This document shows, piece after piece, positions 47,576-56,378 of a stretch of 64,000 nt of DNA (within the stretch, counting starts at the first letter, position 1; every line of letters starts with the position of its first letter). Position numbers and translations under genes: made by a program. The stretch lies in NCBI RefSeq assembly GCF_019204045.1, contig NZ_JAGSPC010000001.1:806001-870000 (forward strand). The letters are read 5' to 3'. Under the pieces are notes generated by a model. That model worked only from the letters and a program-made list of their open reading frames with translations, had not been told where the DNA came from and searched no databases. This DNA is from Erythrobacter crassostreae (GTDB taxonomy: Bacteria > Pseudomonadota > Alphaproteobacteria > Sphingomonadales > Sphingomonadaceae).

Positions 47576-49009
47576 TCAGCTTTGCAGAGGTATCTTCAAT
47601 TCAGCGCGCAGGCCTCCTTCCGGCCGGTTGGTCAGCGTGAGTGTACCGCCATGCTGTTCGGCAATGGCCCGGGCCAGTGTTAGGCCGAGGCCTGCCCCGC
47701 CAGTCGCCCGATTGCGCGAACCCTCGCCGCGTGTAAATGGCTCCAGCATGTCAGACAGTTGGTCTGCTGGAATGCCAGGGCCGCGATCAATGATCGTGAT
47801 CACTGCCGTATCGTCTGACTGCAGTACGGAAACATCCGCCGCTTCTCCGTAACGCACTGCATTGCTCACGAGGTTGCGCAGCGCGCGTTTCAGCCACGTG
47901 ACTTGCACTGTTGCGACAACGCGCGGCGGATCAGCGATCGTGACCGGCTCGCCCAGATCCTCGAATTCCTCGACCACTGCGATGGCGAGCGCGCCGAGAT
48001 CAACGGCTTCCGCGCCCGATTGGGATCGGCCAACGCGGGCGAGAGTGAGAATATCGTCAAGCGTAGCGGTGATGTCCTCGATACTATCGGCCATCCGTTG
48101 CCGCTGGGTATCGTCGGGAACGCTTTCGATCCGGACGCGCAAAGCAGCGAGCGGGGTCTTGAGGTCATGCCCGATCGCCCCAAGCATCACGTCCTTTTCA
48201 TCCAGCATGGCAGCGATGCGGGCTTCCATGGTGTTATGCGCGGCGATCAACCGGCGCGTATCAGACGGGCCTGTCTCAGGCAGCATCACAGATTGGTCAG
48301 GGCGTTTGGAGAAATCTGCAACCCGCTCCGTAAGGCGTGCCAACGGATGGGTAATGCGGCGGAGAACCAAATAAAGAAGCAGCACCAGCACAACAAAAAT
48401 CACAAGTGTCTGAAGCACGATTGTAGTAAGTGATCCGCGCGCGCGCTCTGGTTCAAGCACTCGGATCGTCAGCCATCCGGATCTGTCTGCTCGCTCGACC
48501 GAAGCGACGAGAATTCTGCGCTGTTCCCATTCCGGCGTTCGCATGCGCGGGCGCCGGTCAATCACGCCGCGAACAAAGTCATCCTGACCGGCAAGCCTGC
48601 GGGTGACTGCCACCGTCCCCACAACCAGATCTTGAGCCCCCAGAACCTCCTTGAGCGTGCTTTCATAGCTTTCAAGACGTAGCTCATCTGGCTTGATTGG
48701 ACTTGCTTCGCTCCGTTCAATTCCGATTCGAAGACGGCGTGAAAAAGTGGCCCCCTGGCCATTTCGGAGTGCCCGGTTCCCCTCGCGCCGCAAAGCCTCT
48801 AGCCGCGCACGGCGTTCGCTGCGCGGCCCCGCAGCGCTTGCTCCATCAGCGATCAGGCGGAATGCTATTGAGCTGACGATGGCGGTTTCGCGGCGATCTT
48901 CGGATGCGCGATAGAGCAGAACAGCCGAAACAGTCTGCGCGGCAAGCAGTCCGATTGCGAGCACGAACATAACCTGCCCTAGCAGGCTTGAAGGCAGAAA
49001 CCTTTTCAC
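47576..49009 (-). CDS. EnvZ-type sensor histidine kinase
   Basis: 477 residues starting with GTG inside the regulator's last codon (GTGA). There are two membrane helices (about 10-30 and 203-228), with a periplasmic sensor of about 170 residues between them. HAMP, the H-box GHDLKTPLAALRVRIE, the N-box RNLVSNAVRYGE, and G-boxes DRGPGIP and GAGLGLTLARAIAEQHGG follow, so all catalytic parts are intact. It should phosphorylate the adjacent OmpR-type regulator. The signal sensed is unknown; nearby candidates are the EF-hand protein and the GST. Confidence 0.92.
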   Translation of the reverse strand: MKRFLPSSLLGQVMFVLAIGLLAAQTVSAVLLYRASEDRRETAIVSSIAFRLIADGASAAGPRSERRARLEALRREGNRALRNGQGATFSRRLRIGIERSEASPIKPDELRLESYESTLKEVLGAQDLVVGTVAVTRRLAGQDDFVRGVIDRRPRMRTPEWEQRRILVASVERADRSGWLTIRVLEPERARGSLTTIVLQTLVIFVVLVLLLYLVLRRITHPLARLTERVADFSKRPDQSVMLPETGPSDTRRLIAAHNTMEARIAAMLDEKDVMLGAIGHDLKTPLAALRVRIESVPDDTQRQRMADSIEDITATLDDILTLARVGRSQSGAEAVDLGALAIAVVEEFEDLGEPVTIADPPRVVATVQVTWLKRALRNLVSNAVRYGEAADVSVLQSDDTAVITIIDRGPGIPADQLSDMLEPFTRGEGSRNRATGGAGLGLTLARAIAEQHGGTLTLTNRPEGGLRAELKIPLQS

Positions 49010-49749
49010 GTTTCTAGCTGGTGCGCGGCGCGTTTGACCTGCGCTGCAAAGCGATATCCGCCCCCGCGCACGGTCAGGATAAATTGCGGGTTGCGGGTGT
49101 CGGTTTCAATCTTGCGTCGGAGCCTGCTGATCTGATTGTCCACGGCGCGGTCGAATAGGTGCGCCGTGCGCCCTTGCACCATATCCAGCAGCTGGTCGCG
49201 ATCCAGAACATTGCGCGGGTTGTCGAGAAATGCCCGCAACAGACGAAATTCTGCTGTCGAGATCGGGACCATGACTCCTTCGGGGTCGATCAGTTTCCGC
49301 TTAAGTGGATCGAGTTGCCATCCTTCGAAAACATACAGCCAGTCATCCGATTGACCAGCGGGAGCCGCAGAACGGCCCACTCTTCGCAAGACGGTCCGAA
49401 TACGTGCCACCAGTTCGCGTGGCTCAAAGGGTTTGACTATGTAATCGTCGGCCCCAAGCTCAAGACCGATAATCCGGTCGGTCGGTTCGCTGCGGGCTGT
49501 AATGAAAATCACCGGAAGACTGCGCGTTTCAACCAGATGGCGGCACAGCGATAGGCCGTCCTCTCCCGGCATCATAATATCGAGAAGGACAATGTCGGGC
49601 TGGCTATCGGAGAGCTTTGATCGGGCGGTCGCTGCGCTTTCGGCTTCGGTAACGACAAAGCCCTGACCTGTTAGGTACTCCGCCAGAGGCTCACGCAAAG
49701 TCGCTTCGTCATCGACAAGCAGGATCGAAACGGGACTATCTTCGGTCAT
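49006..49749 (-). CDS. OmpR-family response regulator
   Basis: 247 residues. The receiver domain (about 7-120) has the acidic pair DDE, the phospho-acceptor D57 (DIVLLDIMMPGEDG), the conserved Thr in FITAR and Lys in DYIVKPFEP. A winged-helix DNA-binding domain (about 140-240) contains RAVDNQISRLRRKIE and GGGYRFAA. It should activate or repress genes in response to its partner kinase. Reading from MTEDSPVSILLVDD (49749) gives the standard length, while the frame stays open much further upstream. Its start lies only 36 nt from the EF-hand gene terminator, leaving little room for a promoter. Confidence 0.93.
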   Translation of the reverse strand: MTEDSPVSILLVDDEATLREPLAEYLTGQGFVVTEAESAATARSKLSDSQPDIVLLDIMMPGEDGLSLCRHLVETRSLPVIFITARSEPTDRIIGLELGADDYIVKPFEPRELVARIRTVLRRVGRSAAPAGQSDDWLYVFEGWQLDPLKRKLIDPEGVMVPISTAEFRLLRAFLDNPRNVLDRDQLLDMVQGRTAHLFDRAVDNQISRLRRKIETDTRNPQFILTVRGGGYRFAAQVKRAAHQLET

Positions 49750-49784
49750 CGAATACTCGCGCTGTGAGGATATCTCATGAATGC

Positions 49785-49829
49785 AAAACGGCCCGGCTTG
49801 CAACCCGTGAGGGGTTTCGAGCCGGGCCG
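49785..49829 (-). terminator. Rho-independent terminator after the EF-hand gene
   Basis: An outer 10-bp perfect stem (49789-49798 with 49820-49829, CGGCCCGGCT) encloses an inner AACCC/GGGTT stem. On the minus strand it is followed by TTTTGCATTC. It lies 18 nt after the EF-hand stop and just before the response-regulator gene, so it separates or attenuates the two. Confidence 0.8.
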
Positions 49830-49846
49830 GATCATATGATAGTGGT

Positions 49847-50551
49847 TTACGACTGACCGCGCTTGCCGCGTCGCTCGCCGCGCTTTCCGCGACGCTCTTT
49901 CTTTGCGGCTTTGGCTGCTTCACGCTCTTCTGCGGTGATTGTGCCCGATCCGTCTGTATCGACCTTTGCGAAGCGCGCTTCAATTGCCGCATCGAATTCA
50001 GCGCGACTTACACTTTTGTCGCCATTTGCGTCAGCCCGGCGCAGCATGCGCATCGCACCTTTGCCGCCGCGGCCACCACGGCGCATCTCGCCGCGCTTTC
50101 CGCGTCGCTCACCGCGAGCTTGATTGCGCTTTTCTTTACCAGCGTCGAGTTCTGCCTGTGACAACGCACCGTTGCCGTCAGTGTCGAGACGCTCCATGCG
50201 TTTTGCCTGACGCTGCGCGCGGCGTTCTTCTCGTTTTGCGTCACGTGCCTCGCGAGCGGCAGTCATTTCGGCTGAGCTAAGTTCGCCATCGCCATTGGTA
50301 TCGGCGACTGCGAAACGCTCAGCGCGCTTTGCTTCGCGGTCTTCGCGGTTGATCACGCCGTCGGCGTTGGCGTCCATCTTCGTGAAGCGCTCGCCTGCAT
50401 GGGCTTTGGTTTCGGCAAGGGTGATGATGCCGTCAGCGTTAGCATCCGCTGCCATCGGGCCGCGCTTACCGCCGTGGTGATCGGCCAAAGCAGCGCCCGC
50501 GCCGCCAACGGCTAAAACAACTGCTGCTATCCCAAGAGTAATCTTTTTCAT
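49847..50551 (-). CDS. Six-loop EF-hand protein, secreted
   Basis: 234 residues. The signal peptide ends near GAALADHH. Six EF-hand loops follow: DANADGIITLAE, DANADGVINRED, DTNGDGELSSAE, DTDGNGALSQAE, DANGDKSVSRAE (position 5 is Asp-Lys, weaker) and DTDGSGTITAEE. The linkers are very basic, and the tail is Arg/Lys/Gly-rich (KKERRGKRGERRGKRGQS). It probably binds calcium or another divalent ion in the periplasm and may also bind polyanions such as LPS or DNA. The start at Met10 of the long frame (50551) gives the clean signal peptide. It ends in its own terminator before the two-component genes. Confidence 0.85.
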   Translation of the reverse strand: MKKITLGIAAVVLAVGGAGAALADHHGGKRGPMAADANADGIITLAETKAHAGERFTKMDANADGVINREDREAKRAERFAVADTNGDGELSSAEMTAAREARDAKREERRAQRQAKRMERLDTDGNGALSQAELDAGKEKRNQARGERRGKRGEMRRGGRGGKGAMRMLRRADANGDKSVSRAEFDAAIEARFAKVDTDGSGTITAEEREAAKAAKKERRGKRGERRGKRGQS

Positions 50552-50839
50552 TATCGTTCTCCAAAATCGTGTTCTCATTGCGAGAGCTGCGATGAGCCGC
50601 TGGCGTGATGCGGCAACCTAGGGGAAAGTCGCCGGCACATCAGAGGTTCAGGGGAGAGTGCCGCCTTGGCGAACTCACCGCAACTCATGAAACCTGTTCT
50701 AGAGGGTCAGTGTCGCAGGATTATCCCGGATCAGCAGGAAAGTGTCGCGCATTGTATCAGGCAAGGCCGCCCATTCAGGTGGGCGCAATTTACGGCGCTA
50801 CTTCATTCATTTAGGTGCAAGAATATGGCCGACTGCGTG
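50552..50839. other. 288-bp intergenic region, nothing assigned
   Basis: This holds the promoter region of the EF-hand gene (minus strand) and the 3' side of the cupin gene. Short frames here lack a family match or sensible codon use. No tRNA, terminator or strong palindrome was seen. Confidence 0.5.
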
Positions 50840-51235
50840 CTATCGTGGGCGGTGCTCTGTCCCTTCGCCAGCCGTGATGAAAATTCCAGTGGCGCTCTCT
50901 TCGACATCCGCAATATGCCAAACACCGGGCGGGTTGATTGCATATTCGCCCGCGGAAAGCGCGATCTGTGCGCGCGAACCATCCGGGTATTCCTGTGTCA
51001 AAACCATCGCACCATGGGTGCAGATGACGACTTCTGCCCCCCTTGGATGCATCTCCCAACTGTCCCATCCTTCGGTGAAAGTGTGCTGTGAGACCAGGCG
51101 CCCTTCCGGACCGTCATTTCCATGGCGTGCGCCATAGCCTGCATACCAGCCCATTCCGTCAAAAGGAGGCTGGGGTTCGGCAGTGGCGCCGAGCCCCAGA
51201 TGTATAAAGGCATCGCTTAACTTATGAGCCGTCAT
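50840..51235 (-). CDS. Cupin-domain protein
   Basis: 131 residues, a single beta-barrel. The two cupin motifs are SWEMHPRGAEVVICTHG (with the metal-binding His/Glu pattern) and EYAINPPGVWHIADVEE (second His). The function is unknown; such small cupins may be metal-dependent enzymes or sugar/ligand binders. The ATG overlaps the VOC gene's stop in ATGA, so they form a pair downstream of pepP, 85 nt away. There is no signal peptide, so it is cytoplasmic. Confidence 0.82.
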   Translation of the reverse strand: MTAHKLSDAFIHLGLGATAEPQPPFDGMGWYAGYGARHGNDGPEGRLVSQHTFTEGWDSWEMHPRGAEVVICTHGAMVLTQEYPDGSRAQIALSAGEYAINPPGVWHIADVEESATGIFITAGEGTEHRPR

Positions 51236-51615
51236 GATGAAGGCTGAACCATGCAGAATACGTTGAGTTTGTTGCCATCCGGATCGCGGAAATAACCTGC
51301 ATAGAAACCATCATCGCCGCGCGGGCCGGGTGCGCCTTCATCGGCTCCCCCATGCGCTATGGCTGTGTCGTAAACGGCTTGGACTTTCTCGGGGCCGTCA
51401 ACTTGCAGTGCGACCATCGTGCCGTTGCCGACCGTGGCCTCTTTTTCGTCAAAGGGCTGTGTCGCGGCAACGCCGGGCGCACCGCCCATTTCGCCCCACG
51501 CGATGAAGGTATCGAACTCCATCATCCGCCCGACGCCGAATTGCTCGGCAATCGCATCATAAAACTTCGCCGCGCGCGGCAAGTCATTGGTTCCAAGGGT
51601 TACATAGCCGATCAT
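51232..51615 (-). CDS. VOC-family protein (glyoxalase-like)
   Basis: 127 residues. It starts with IGYVTLGTNDLPRAAKFYDAI and ends with GFYAGYFRDPDGNKLNVFC, the paired metal-binding beta-alpha-beta motifs of the glyoxalase/bleomycin-resistance superfamily. The short form usually dimerises around one metal ion. Substrate unknown. The frame is open upstream towards pepP, but the ATG at 51615 gives the standard N-terminus. It is coupled to the cupin gene. Confidence 0.87.
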   Translation of the reverse strand: MIGYVTLGTNDLPRAAKFYDAIAEQFGVGRMMEFDTFIAWGEMGGAPGVAATQPFDEKEATVGNGTMVALQVDGPEKVQAVYDTAIAHGGADEGAPGPRGDDGFYAGYFRDPDGNKLNVFCMVQPSS

Positions 51616-51700
51616 GTGCGTGTTCTCCCGCTGCGAGGCACCCGATTGCGACTCGCGAAAAAAGAACATTAATAGAACAAAGGTCGGGCGGCAAGCGCGC

Positions 51701-53512
51701 TTAAAGTGGAGCACACTCCTGATCGAGCCACGCGAGATCATCGCCTGAGAGCTGCGGCGCGACGATTTCATGCACGCGGGTGTGATAGGCATTGAGCCAC
51801 GCGATCTCGCTTTCGGTCAGCAGGCTCTTATCGATCAATGCCCGGTCTAGCGGCACAAAGGTAAGCGTTTCAAAACCGAGATATGTGCCCTCTTGGCCCG
51901 CAATTTGCTGCTCGACGGTCAGAACCAGATTTTCGATCCGGATGCCGAACTCGCCGGCTTTGTAATAGCCAGGCTCATTCGACAGGATCATGCCAGCGAA
52001 CAATTCCTGACCGGTGCCGGCTTGTCCGCCACTTGGCTTGGCAATGCGCTGCGGGCCCTCGTGCACGCCTAGGAAGCTTCCAACACCGTGACCGGTGCCG
52101 TGTGCGTAATCAACACCCGCTTCCCAAAGATACTGCCGCGCGAGAGCATCGATTTGTCCACCATTTGTCCCCTGAGGGAAGCACGCACGGTCGATCTGAA
52201 TGTGGCCTTTTAGGACGCGGGTGAAGCGGTCTTTCATTTCGGCGCTTGGCGCAGCCGAGTGATCGGGTGAGTTGATCCAGACGGTGCGGGTTATGTCTGT
52301 CGTACCTGCCGGATATTGTCCGCCGCTGTCGACCAGATAAATCGAGCCTGCGGGGATAGGGATGTTGGTCTCTTCATCCACTTTGTAATGAGGCAGTGCG
52401 GCGTGGCCGGATGCAGCGCTGATCGTGTCGAACGACGTGTCGCGCAAATCGCCATGCTCTCGGCGGAACCCTTCGAGTTTTGCCGCAGCGGTCAGCTCGT
52501 CAATCTCGCCCGATGGCGCATTCACCTCCAACCAGCGCAGGAACCGGCTGACGGCTGCGCCATCGCGTTCCTGCGCGTCGCGGTGGCCCTGCTGTTCGGC
52601 AGGGTTCTTGATCGCTTTGGCAAGGATGGTCGGGTCTTGCTTGAAGACAAAATTGGCCCCGCCTGCGCGCAAGCCCTGCGCAATGCCGACCACACCGAAA
52701 TCTGGATCGACGCTGACACGTTTGCTCGAGAATTCACCGAGCGCGGTTGTAAATTGATCGCGGTCACGGATTGAAACCGCATTGCCCAGATGCTGGGACA
52801 GTTCGGGAGTTATCTTCTCCGGTGCCAAAAACAGCTCTGCGCGGCCATCCTTATGCGCAATGACATAAGAATGCGCGACCGGCGTGTGTTCGACATCGCT
52901 GCCGCGAATGTTGAGGAGCCAAGCGATGGAATCGAGCGCCGGGACGACGACTGCGTCGAGGTCATTCTCCGTCAGCCAGTCGGCCACAGCGGAGCGCTTA
53001 TCCGACGATGAACGGCCCGAAAGCGCATCATCATGGATGATCGCGACTGCATCGGAAGGCGCAGGCTGGTCGGCCCAAACGGCGTCAATCGGATTGCTGT
53101 CTGCTGGAACAAGGCTCACACCTTTTGGCTCGACCTCAGCCTCCAGCGCCTCAACCCAGTTCCACGTATGGAGCCACGGATCATAAGCAATCTTCGCGCC
53201 GTCGCCCGCTTTTTCGGCGAGCCATTCGCCAAGGCTGTCGTCAGGAATGCTGCGATACTCAAACAGGTTCTTATCGACCTGATCCTGCACCTGCACGGTA
53301 TAACGCCCATCGACGAAGATCGCCGCGTGATCGAGCGTGACTGCTGCAAATCCAGCCGATCCGCCAAAGCCTGTCAGCCAGTTCAGCCGCTGCGCATAAT
53401 CGCCGACATATTCGCTCATATGCTCATCGGAAATCGGGATGACGAAACCGTTCAGCTCACGGCGTTTGAGCTCTTCGCGAAGGGCTTTCAATCGGGCTTC
53501 GTGGGTCTGCAT
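51701..53512 (-). CDS. Xaa-Pro aminopeptidase (M24B, long form)
   Basis: 603 residues: two creatinase-like N-terminal domains (about 1-300) and the pita-bread catalytic domain. Metal ligands lie in LVDSGGQYPAGTTDITRT (two Asp), GTGHGVGSFLGVHEGP (His), ILSNEPGYY (Glu) and IRIENLV (Glu). This three-domain layout is that of eukaryotic-type APP1. It removes an N-terminal residue before proline in the cytoplasm. Two ATGs (53518, 53512) are close. It is divergent from the S9 prolyl peptidase across about 140 bp, a logical pairing for Pro-containing peptides. Confidence 0.93.
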   Translation of the reverse strand: MQTHEARLKALREELKRRELNGFVIPISDEHMSEYVGDYAQRLNWLTGFGGSAGFAAVTLDHAAIFVDGRYTVQVQDQVDKNLFEYRSIPDDSLGEWLAEKAGDGAKIAYDPWLHTWNWVEALEAEVEPKGVSLVPADSNPIDAVWADQPAPSDAVAIIHDDALSGRSSSDKRSAVADWLTENDLDAVVVPALDSIAWLLNIRGSDVEHTPVAHSYVIAHKDGRAELFLAPEKITPELSQHLGNAVSIRDRDQFTTALGEFSSKRVSVDPDFGVVGIAQGLRAGGANFVFKQDPTILAKAIKNPAEQQGHRDAQERDGAAVSRFLRWLEVNAPSGEIDELTAAAKLEGFRREHGDLRDTSFDTISAASGHAALPHYKVDEETNIPIPAGSIYLVDSGGQYPAGTTDITRTVWINSPDHSAAPSAEMKDRFTRVLKGHIQIDRACFPQGTNGGQIDALARQYLWEAGVDYAHGTGHGVGSFLGVHEGPQRIAKPSGGQAGTGQELFAGMILSNEPGYYKAGEFGIRIENLVLTVEQQIAGQEGTYLGFETLTFVPLDRALIDKSLLTESEIAWLNAYHTRVHEIVAPQLSGDDLAWLDQECAPL

Positions 53513-53651
53513 CAGCATGGCGGCTTTATCCTTAGGTCAGTGCGCCTGCGCAGTGCTTGCCGCGCGGCTTTGTTTGTATATGACACGCAACATAGAGAGG
53601 AACGGCCGCGCTTTCCAGCAAAGCGGCAGTTTCAAAGGAGCAACCACCCCG

Positions 53652-55862
53652 ATGAACACTCCCCTGATCGCTTCCGCATCGCTCGCCGCGCTTATCGCGC
53701 TCGGCTCTGTGGGCGCCGCCAACGCAACCGAGAACACATCCAATCAAGAGGAAAACAGCCCAGTGACACAAGAGGCACCCACCTCTCCGCCAACCGCTGA
53801 AAAGCGCCCGCATACATACACCCATCATGGTATTACGATCTCTGACCCGTATGATTGGCTGTACGACAAATCTTATCCCGTCGTGGATGACGAGGATGTT
53901 CTCGATTACGTAAAAGCGGAAAATGCGTGGTTCGAAGCGCAAATGGCCCCTCAGGCCGAGCTGACCGAAGCGCTGTTTCAGGAAATGCGCGCCCGGATAA
54001 AGGAAGACGACAGCTCTGTGCCTCAGCGTATGGGCGAATACGTGTACTGGTCCGAGTTCGAAGAGGGCTCGCAATACCGCAAGCATTATCGCAGACCGGT
54101 TGATGCTCTTGAAACGGATAAGCCGGAATTGATCCTTGATCAAAACACGCTGGCCGAAGGACTTGAGTATTTCCGCCTCGGCGCGCTGTCGATCAGCAAG
54201 AACGGCCGCTTCATGGCCTATGCGACCGACACGAACGGATCAGAGCGTTACACGGCGCGGATCAAGGATCTGCAGACCGGTGAGCTTCTCGCTGATGAGC
54301 TGACAAACCTGCGCGGCGGCCTTACATGGGTCGCGAATGACACCGCGATTGTTTACGGTCCCTCGACCGAGGAATGGCGCACGCTTGAGGCGAAATTGCA
54401 CGTGATTGGCACTGCTCAGGCCGATGATGTTTCGCTTTATAAGGAAGATGACGAAAGCTTCAGCGTCGGTGCCGGACTATCCGTGCAAGACGACTATCTC
54501 ATCATTGCAACCGGCGATAATGAGACGAGCGAAGTCCGCTTTGTATCGGCGGACAATCCAACTGGCGAACTGACGCTGGTGAAAGCCCGCCAAAAGGGTG
54601 TCGAATACAGCGTCGATATCCGCACCGGGTCCAATGGGGCAGAAATGTTCGTCTGGACGAATGACGATCACATCAATTTCCGCCTTGCCAAATCTTCGCT
54701 TGATGCGCCCGGCAATTGGGAAACTGTGCTTGCGGGCTCGGACGAGTTTTATCTCACCAGTTTTGACCTGTTCAAAGATTTCTTCGTAACCGAAGGACGT
54801 CTGAACGGCCTCGATCAGGTGCAGATCCGCCAATATGACGCGCCAAGCGCGGTCAGCTCAATCGAGTTTCCTGAAGCGAGCTATGATGCGGGCCTTTCCA
54901 ACAATCCCGAATATGATCAGACCAAACTGCGCCTGTCATACGAGAGTATGATCACGCCCGACACGGTGTTCGATTATGACGTCGCATCGCGCTCGCTTGA
55001 GACGCTGAAGCAACAGGAAATCCCAAGCGGCTATGACGCGTCGCTTTACACGACCGAGCGCACTGAAATTCAGGCGCGCGATGGAACCATGGTTCCTGTC
55101 AGCATCGTTATGCGGAAAGACCGCCCCGCTGGCGGCCCGCTGCATCTCTATGCCTACGGCGCGTACGGCTACGCCGTGCCTCCGGGCTTTTCGACCACGC
55201 GCCTTAGCCTAGTTGATCGCGGCTTTGCCTATGCTATCGCGCATATTCGCGGCGGTGATGATCTGGGTCGGCGTTGGTATCTACAGGGCAAAATGTATGA
55301 GCGTACCAACACGTTCAACGATTTCGTCGATGTCGGACGCGGCCTGATTGCCAAAGGCTACACCGCAGAAGGTAAAGTGACCGCAAGCGGCGGCTCTGCT
55401 GGCGGCGAATTGATGGGGGCGATCGTCAACGAAGACCCCTCGCAATACGGCGCCATCGTTAGCCACGTTCCGTTCGTCGATGTGCTCAACACGATGCTCA
55501 ACGATAAATTGCCGCTGACACCCGGCGAATGGCAGGAATGGGGGAACCCTATCGAGAGCAAGCAGGCGTTCGCTTATATCCTCTCTTATTCGCCATACGA
55601 TCAGGTCAGTGCACAGGATTACCCGCCAATGCTGGTCACCGCCGGTCTCAACGATCCGCGTGTGACCTATTGGGAGCCTGCCAAATGGGTCGCGAAGCTG
55701 CGCGAGTACAAGACCGACGACAATGTGCTGCTGATGAAGACGAATATGGGCGCAGGACACGGCGGCAAATCCGGGCGGTGGAACTCGCTTTATGAAACCG
55801 CCGAGGAATTCGCTTTTATCCTGTGGCAGATGGGGATGACCGAGGAAGCAGATAGCGAGTGA
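53652..55862 (+). CDS. S9A oligopeptidase (oligopeptidase B-like), secreted
   Basis: 736 residues. The signal peptide ends near GAANATE. A seven-bladed propeller (about 60-430) precedes the alpha/beta-hydrolase domain with nucleophile S582 (SGGSAGGELM), Asp in VTAGLNDPRVTYWEPAKW and His in NMGAGHGGKSGRW. YAYGAYGYAVPPGFS and HIRGGDDLGRRWYLQGK are typical of S9A oligopeptidase B or prolyl oligopeptidase. It cuts peptides in the periplasm. The frame is open before the ATG at 53652 (GGAGCAACCACCCCG leader), but only this start gives a signal peptide. The thioesterase gene overlaps its end. Confidence 0.92.
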   Translation: MNTPLIASASLAALIALGSVGAANATENTSNQEENSPVTQEAPTSPPTAEKRPHTYTHHGITISDPYDWLYDKSYPVVDDEDVLDYVKAENAWFEAQMAPQAELTEALFQEMRARIKEDDSSVPQRMGEYVYWSEFEEGSQYRKHYRRPVDALETDKPELILDQNTLAEGLEYFRLGALSISKNGRFMAYATDTNGSERYTARIKDLQTGELLADELTNLRGGLTWVANDTAIVYGPSTEEWRTLEAKLHVIGTAQADDVSLYKEDDESFSVGAGLSVQDDYLIIATGDNETSEVRFVSADNPTGELTLVKARQKGVEYSVDIRTGSNGAEMFVWTNDDHINFRLAKSSLDAPGNWETVLAGSDEFYLTSFDLFKDFFVTEGRLNGLDQVQIRQYDAPSAVSSIEFPEASYDAGLSNNPEYDQTKLRLSYESMITPDTVFDYDVASRSLETLKQQEIPSGYDASLYTTERTEIQARDGTMVPVSIVMRKDRPAGGPLHLYAYGAYGYAVPPGFSTTRLSLVDRGFAYAIAHIRGGDDLGRRWYLQGKMYERTNTFNDFVDVGRGLIAKGYTAEGKVTASGGSAGGELMGAIVNEDPSQYGAIVSHVPFVDVLNTMLNDKLPLTPGEWQEWGNPIESKQAFAYILSYSPYDQVSAQDYPPMLVTAGLNDPRVTYWEPAKWVAKLREYKTDDNVLLMKTNMGAGHGGKSGRWNSLYETAEEFAFILWQMGMTEEADSE

Positions 55863-56254
55863 GCAACCGCTTCACCAAACCCTTCACCGCCGCGCCGGAG
55901 CACATTGACGAGCTTGGCCACGTCAACAATTCTGTCTGGGTGCAATGGATTCAAGATTTGGCGACCGCGCATTGGGACACGGTTGCCGATCCTGCGCACC
56001 GCGAACAGTTCTTTTGGGTCGTGATCCGGCACGAGATTGACTATCGTGGCAATATTGCAGCGGGCGAAGTGGCTCATGGTGAGACGTGGATTCCCGATGC
56101 CGCTCGAGGGGCAAAATCTGTGCGGCATGTCGAGTTTACAGACGCTGAAGGCAAGCGGTTGGTATCTGCGCAAACCACATGGGCGATGTTGGATCGGGCA
56201 ACCGGGCGGCTGGCGCGGGTAAGGCCCGAAGTGCTCGCGCCGTTTCAGGCGTAA
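55859..56254 (+). CDS. Acyl-CoA thioesterase, 4HBT hot-dog fold
   Basis: 131 residues starting with GTG inside the oligopeptidase stop (GTGA). The hot-dog motif ELGHVNNSVWVQWIQD includes the catalytic Asp/His-type site of 4-hydroxybenzoyl-CoA thioesterase relatives. It hydrolyses a short or aromatic acyl-CoA in the cytoplasm; substrate unknown. The overlap with a secreted peptidase is probably only transcriptional economy, since no functional link is clear. Confidence 0.85.
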   Translation: MSNRFTKPFTAAPEHIDELGHVNNSVWVQWIQDLATAHWDTVADPAHREQFFWVVIRHEIDYRGNIAAGEVAHGETWIPDAARGAKSVRHVEFTDAEGKRLVSAQTTWAMLDRATGRLARVRPEVLAPFQA

Positions 56255-56292
56255 CGGATGCGATTACGCGTCGTGTGACAATTACTTTTCCA

Positions 56293-56321
56293 CTGTCACA
56301 GAAACGAAACGCTCCAGTCAC
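56293..56321 (+). promoter_or_regulatory. Pho-box-like triple repeat upstream of phosphate porin
   Basis: Three 7-bp units with 11-bp period: CTGTCAC (56293-56299), ACGAAAC (56304-56310, degenerate) and CAGTCAC (56315-56321). The spacing equals that of PhoB-binding direct repeats (7 bp plus 4 bp). It lies 58-86 bp before the porin ATG. A matching box precedes pstS, which supports the call. Confidence 0.65.
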
Positions 56322-56378
56322 CTAGGTGTAGCAATACTGTCATAAAGGCATGCCGTTCGGCTATGAATGGGACGGAAA

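Noticed and set aside
50605..50814. 69-codon frame in the 288-bp gap before the cupin gene
   Set aside because: No ribosome-binding site, unnatural composition and no family resemblance.
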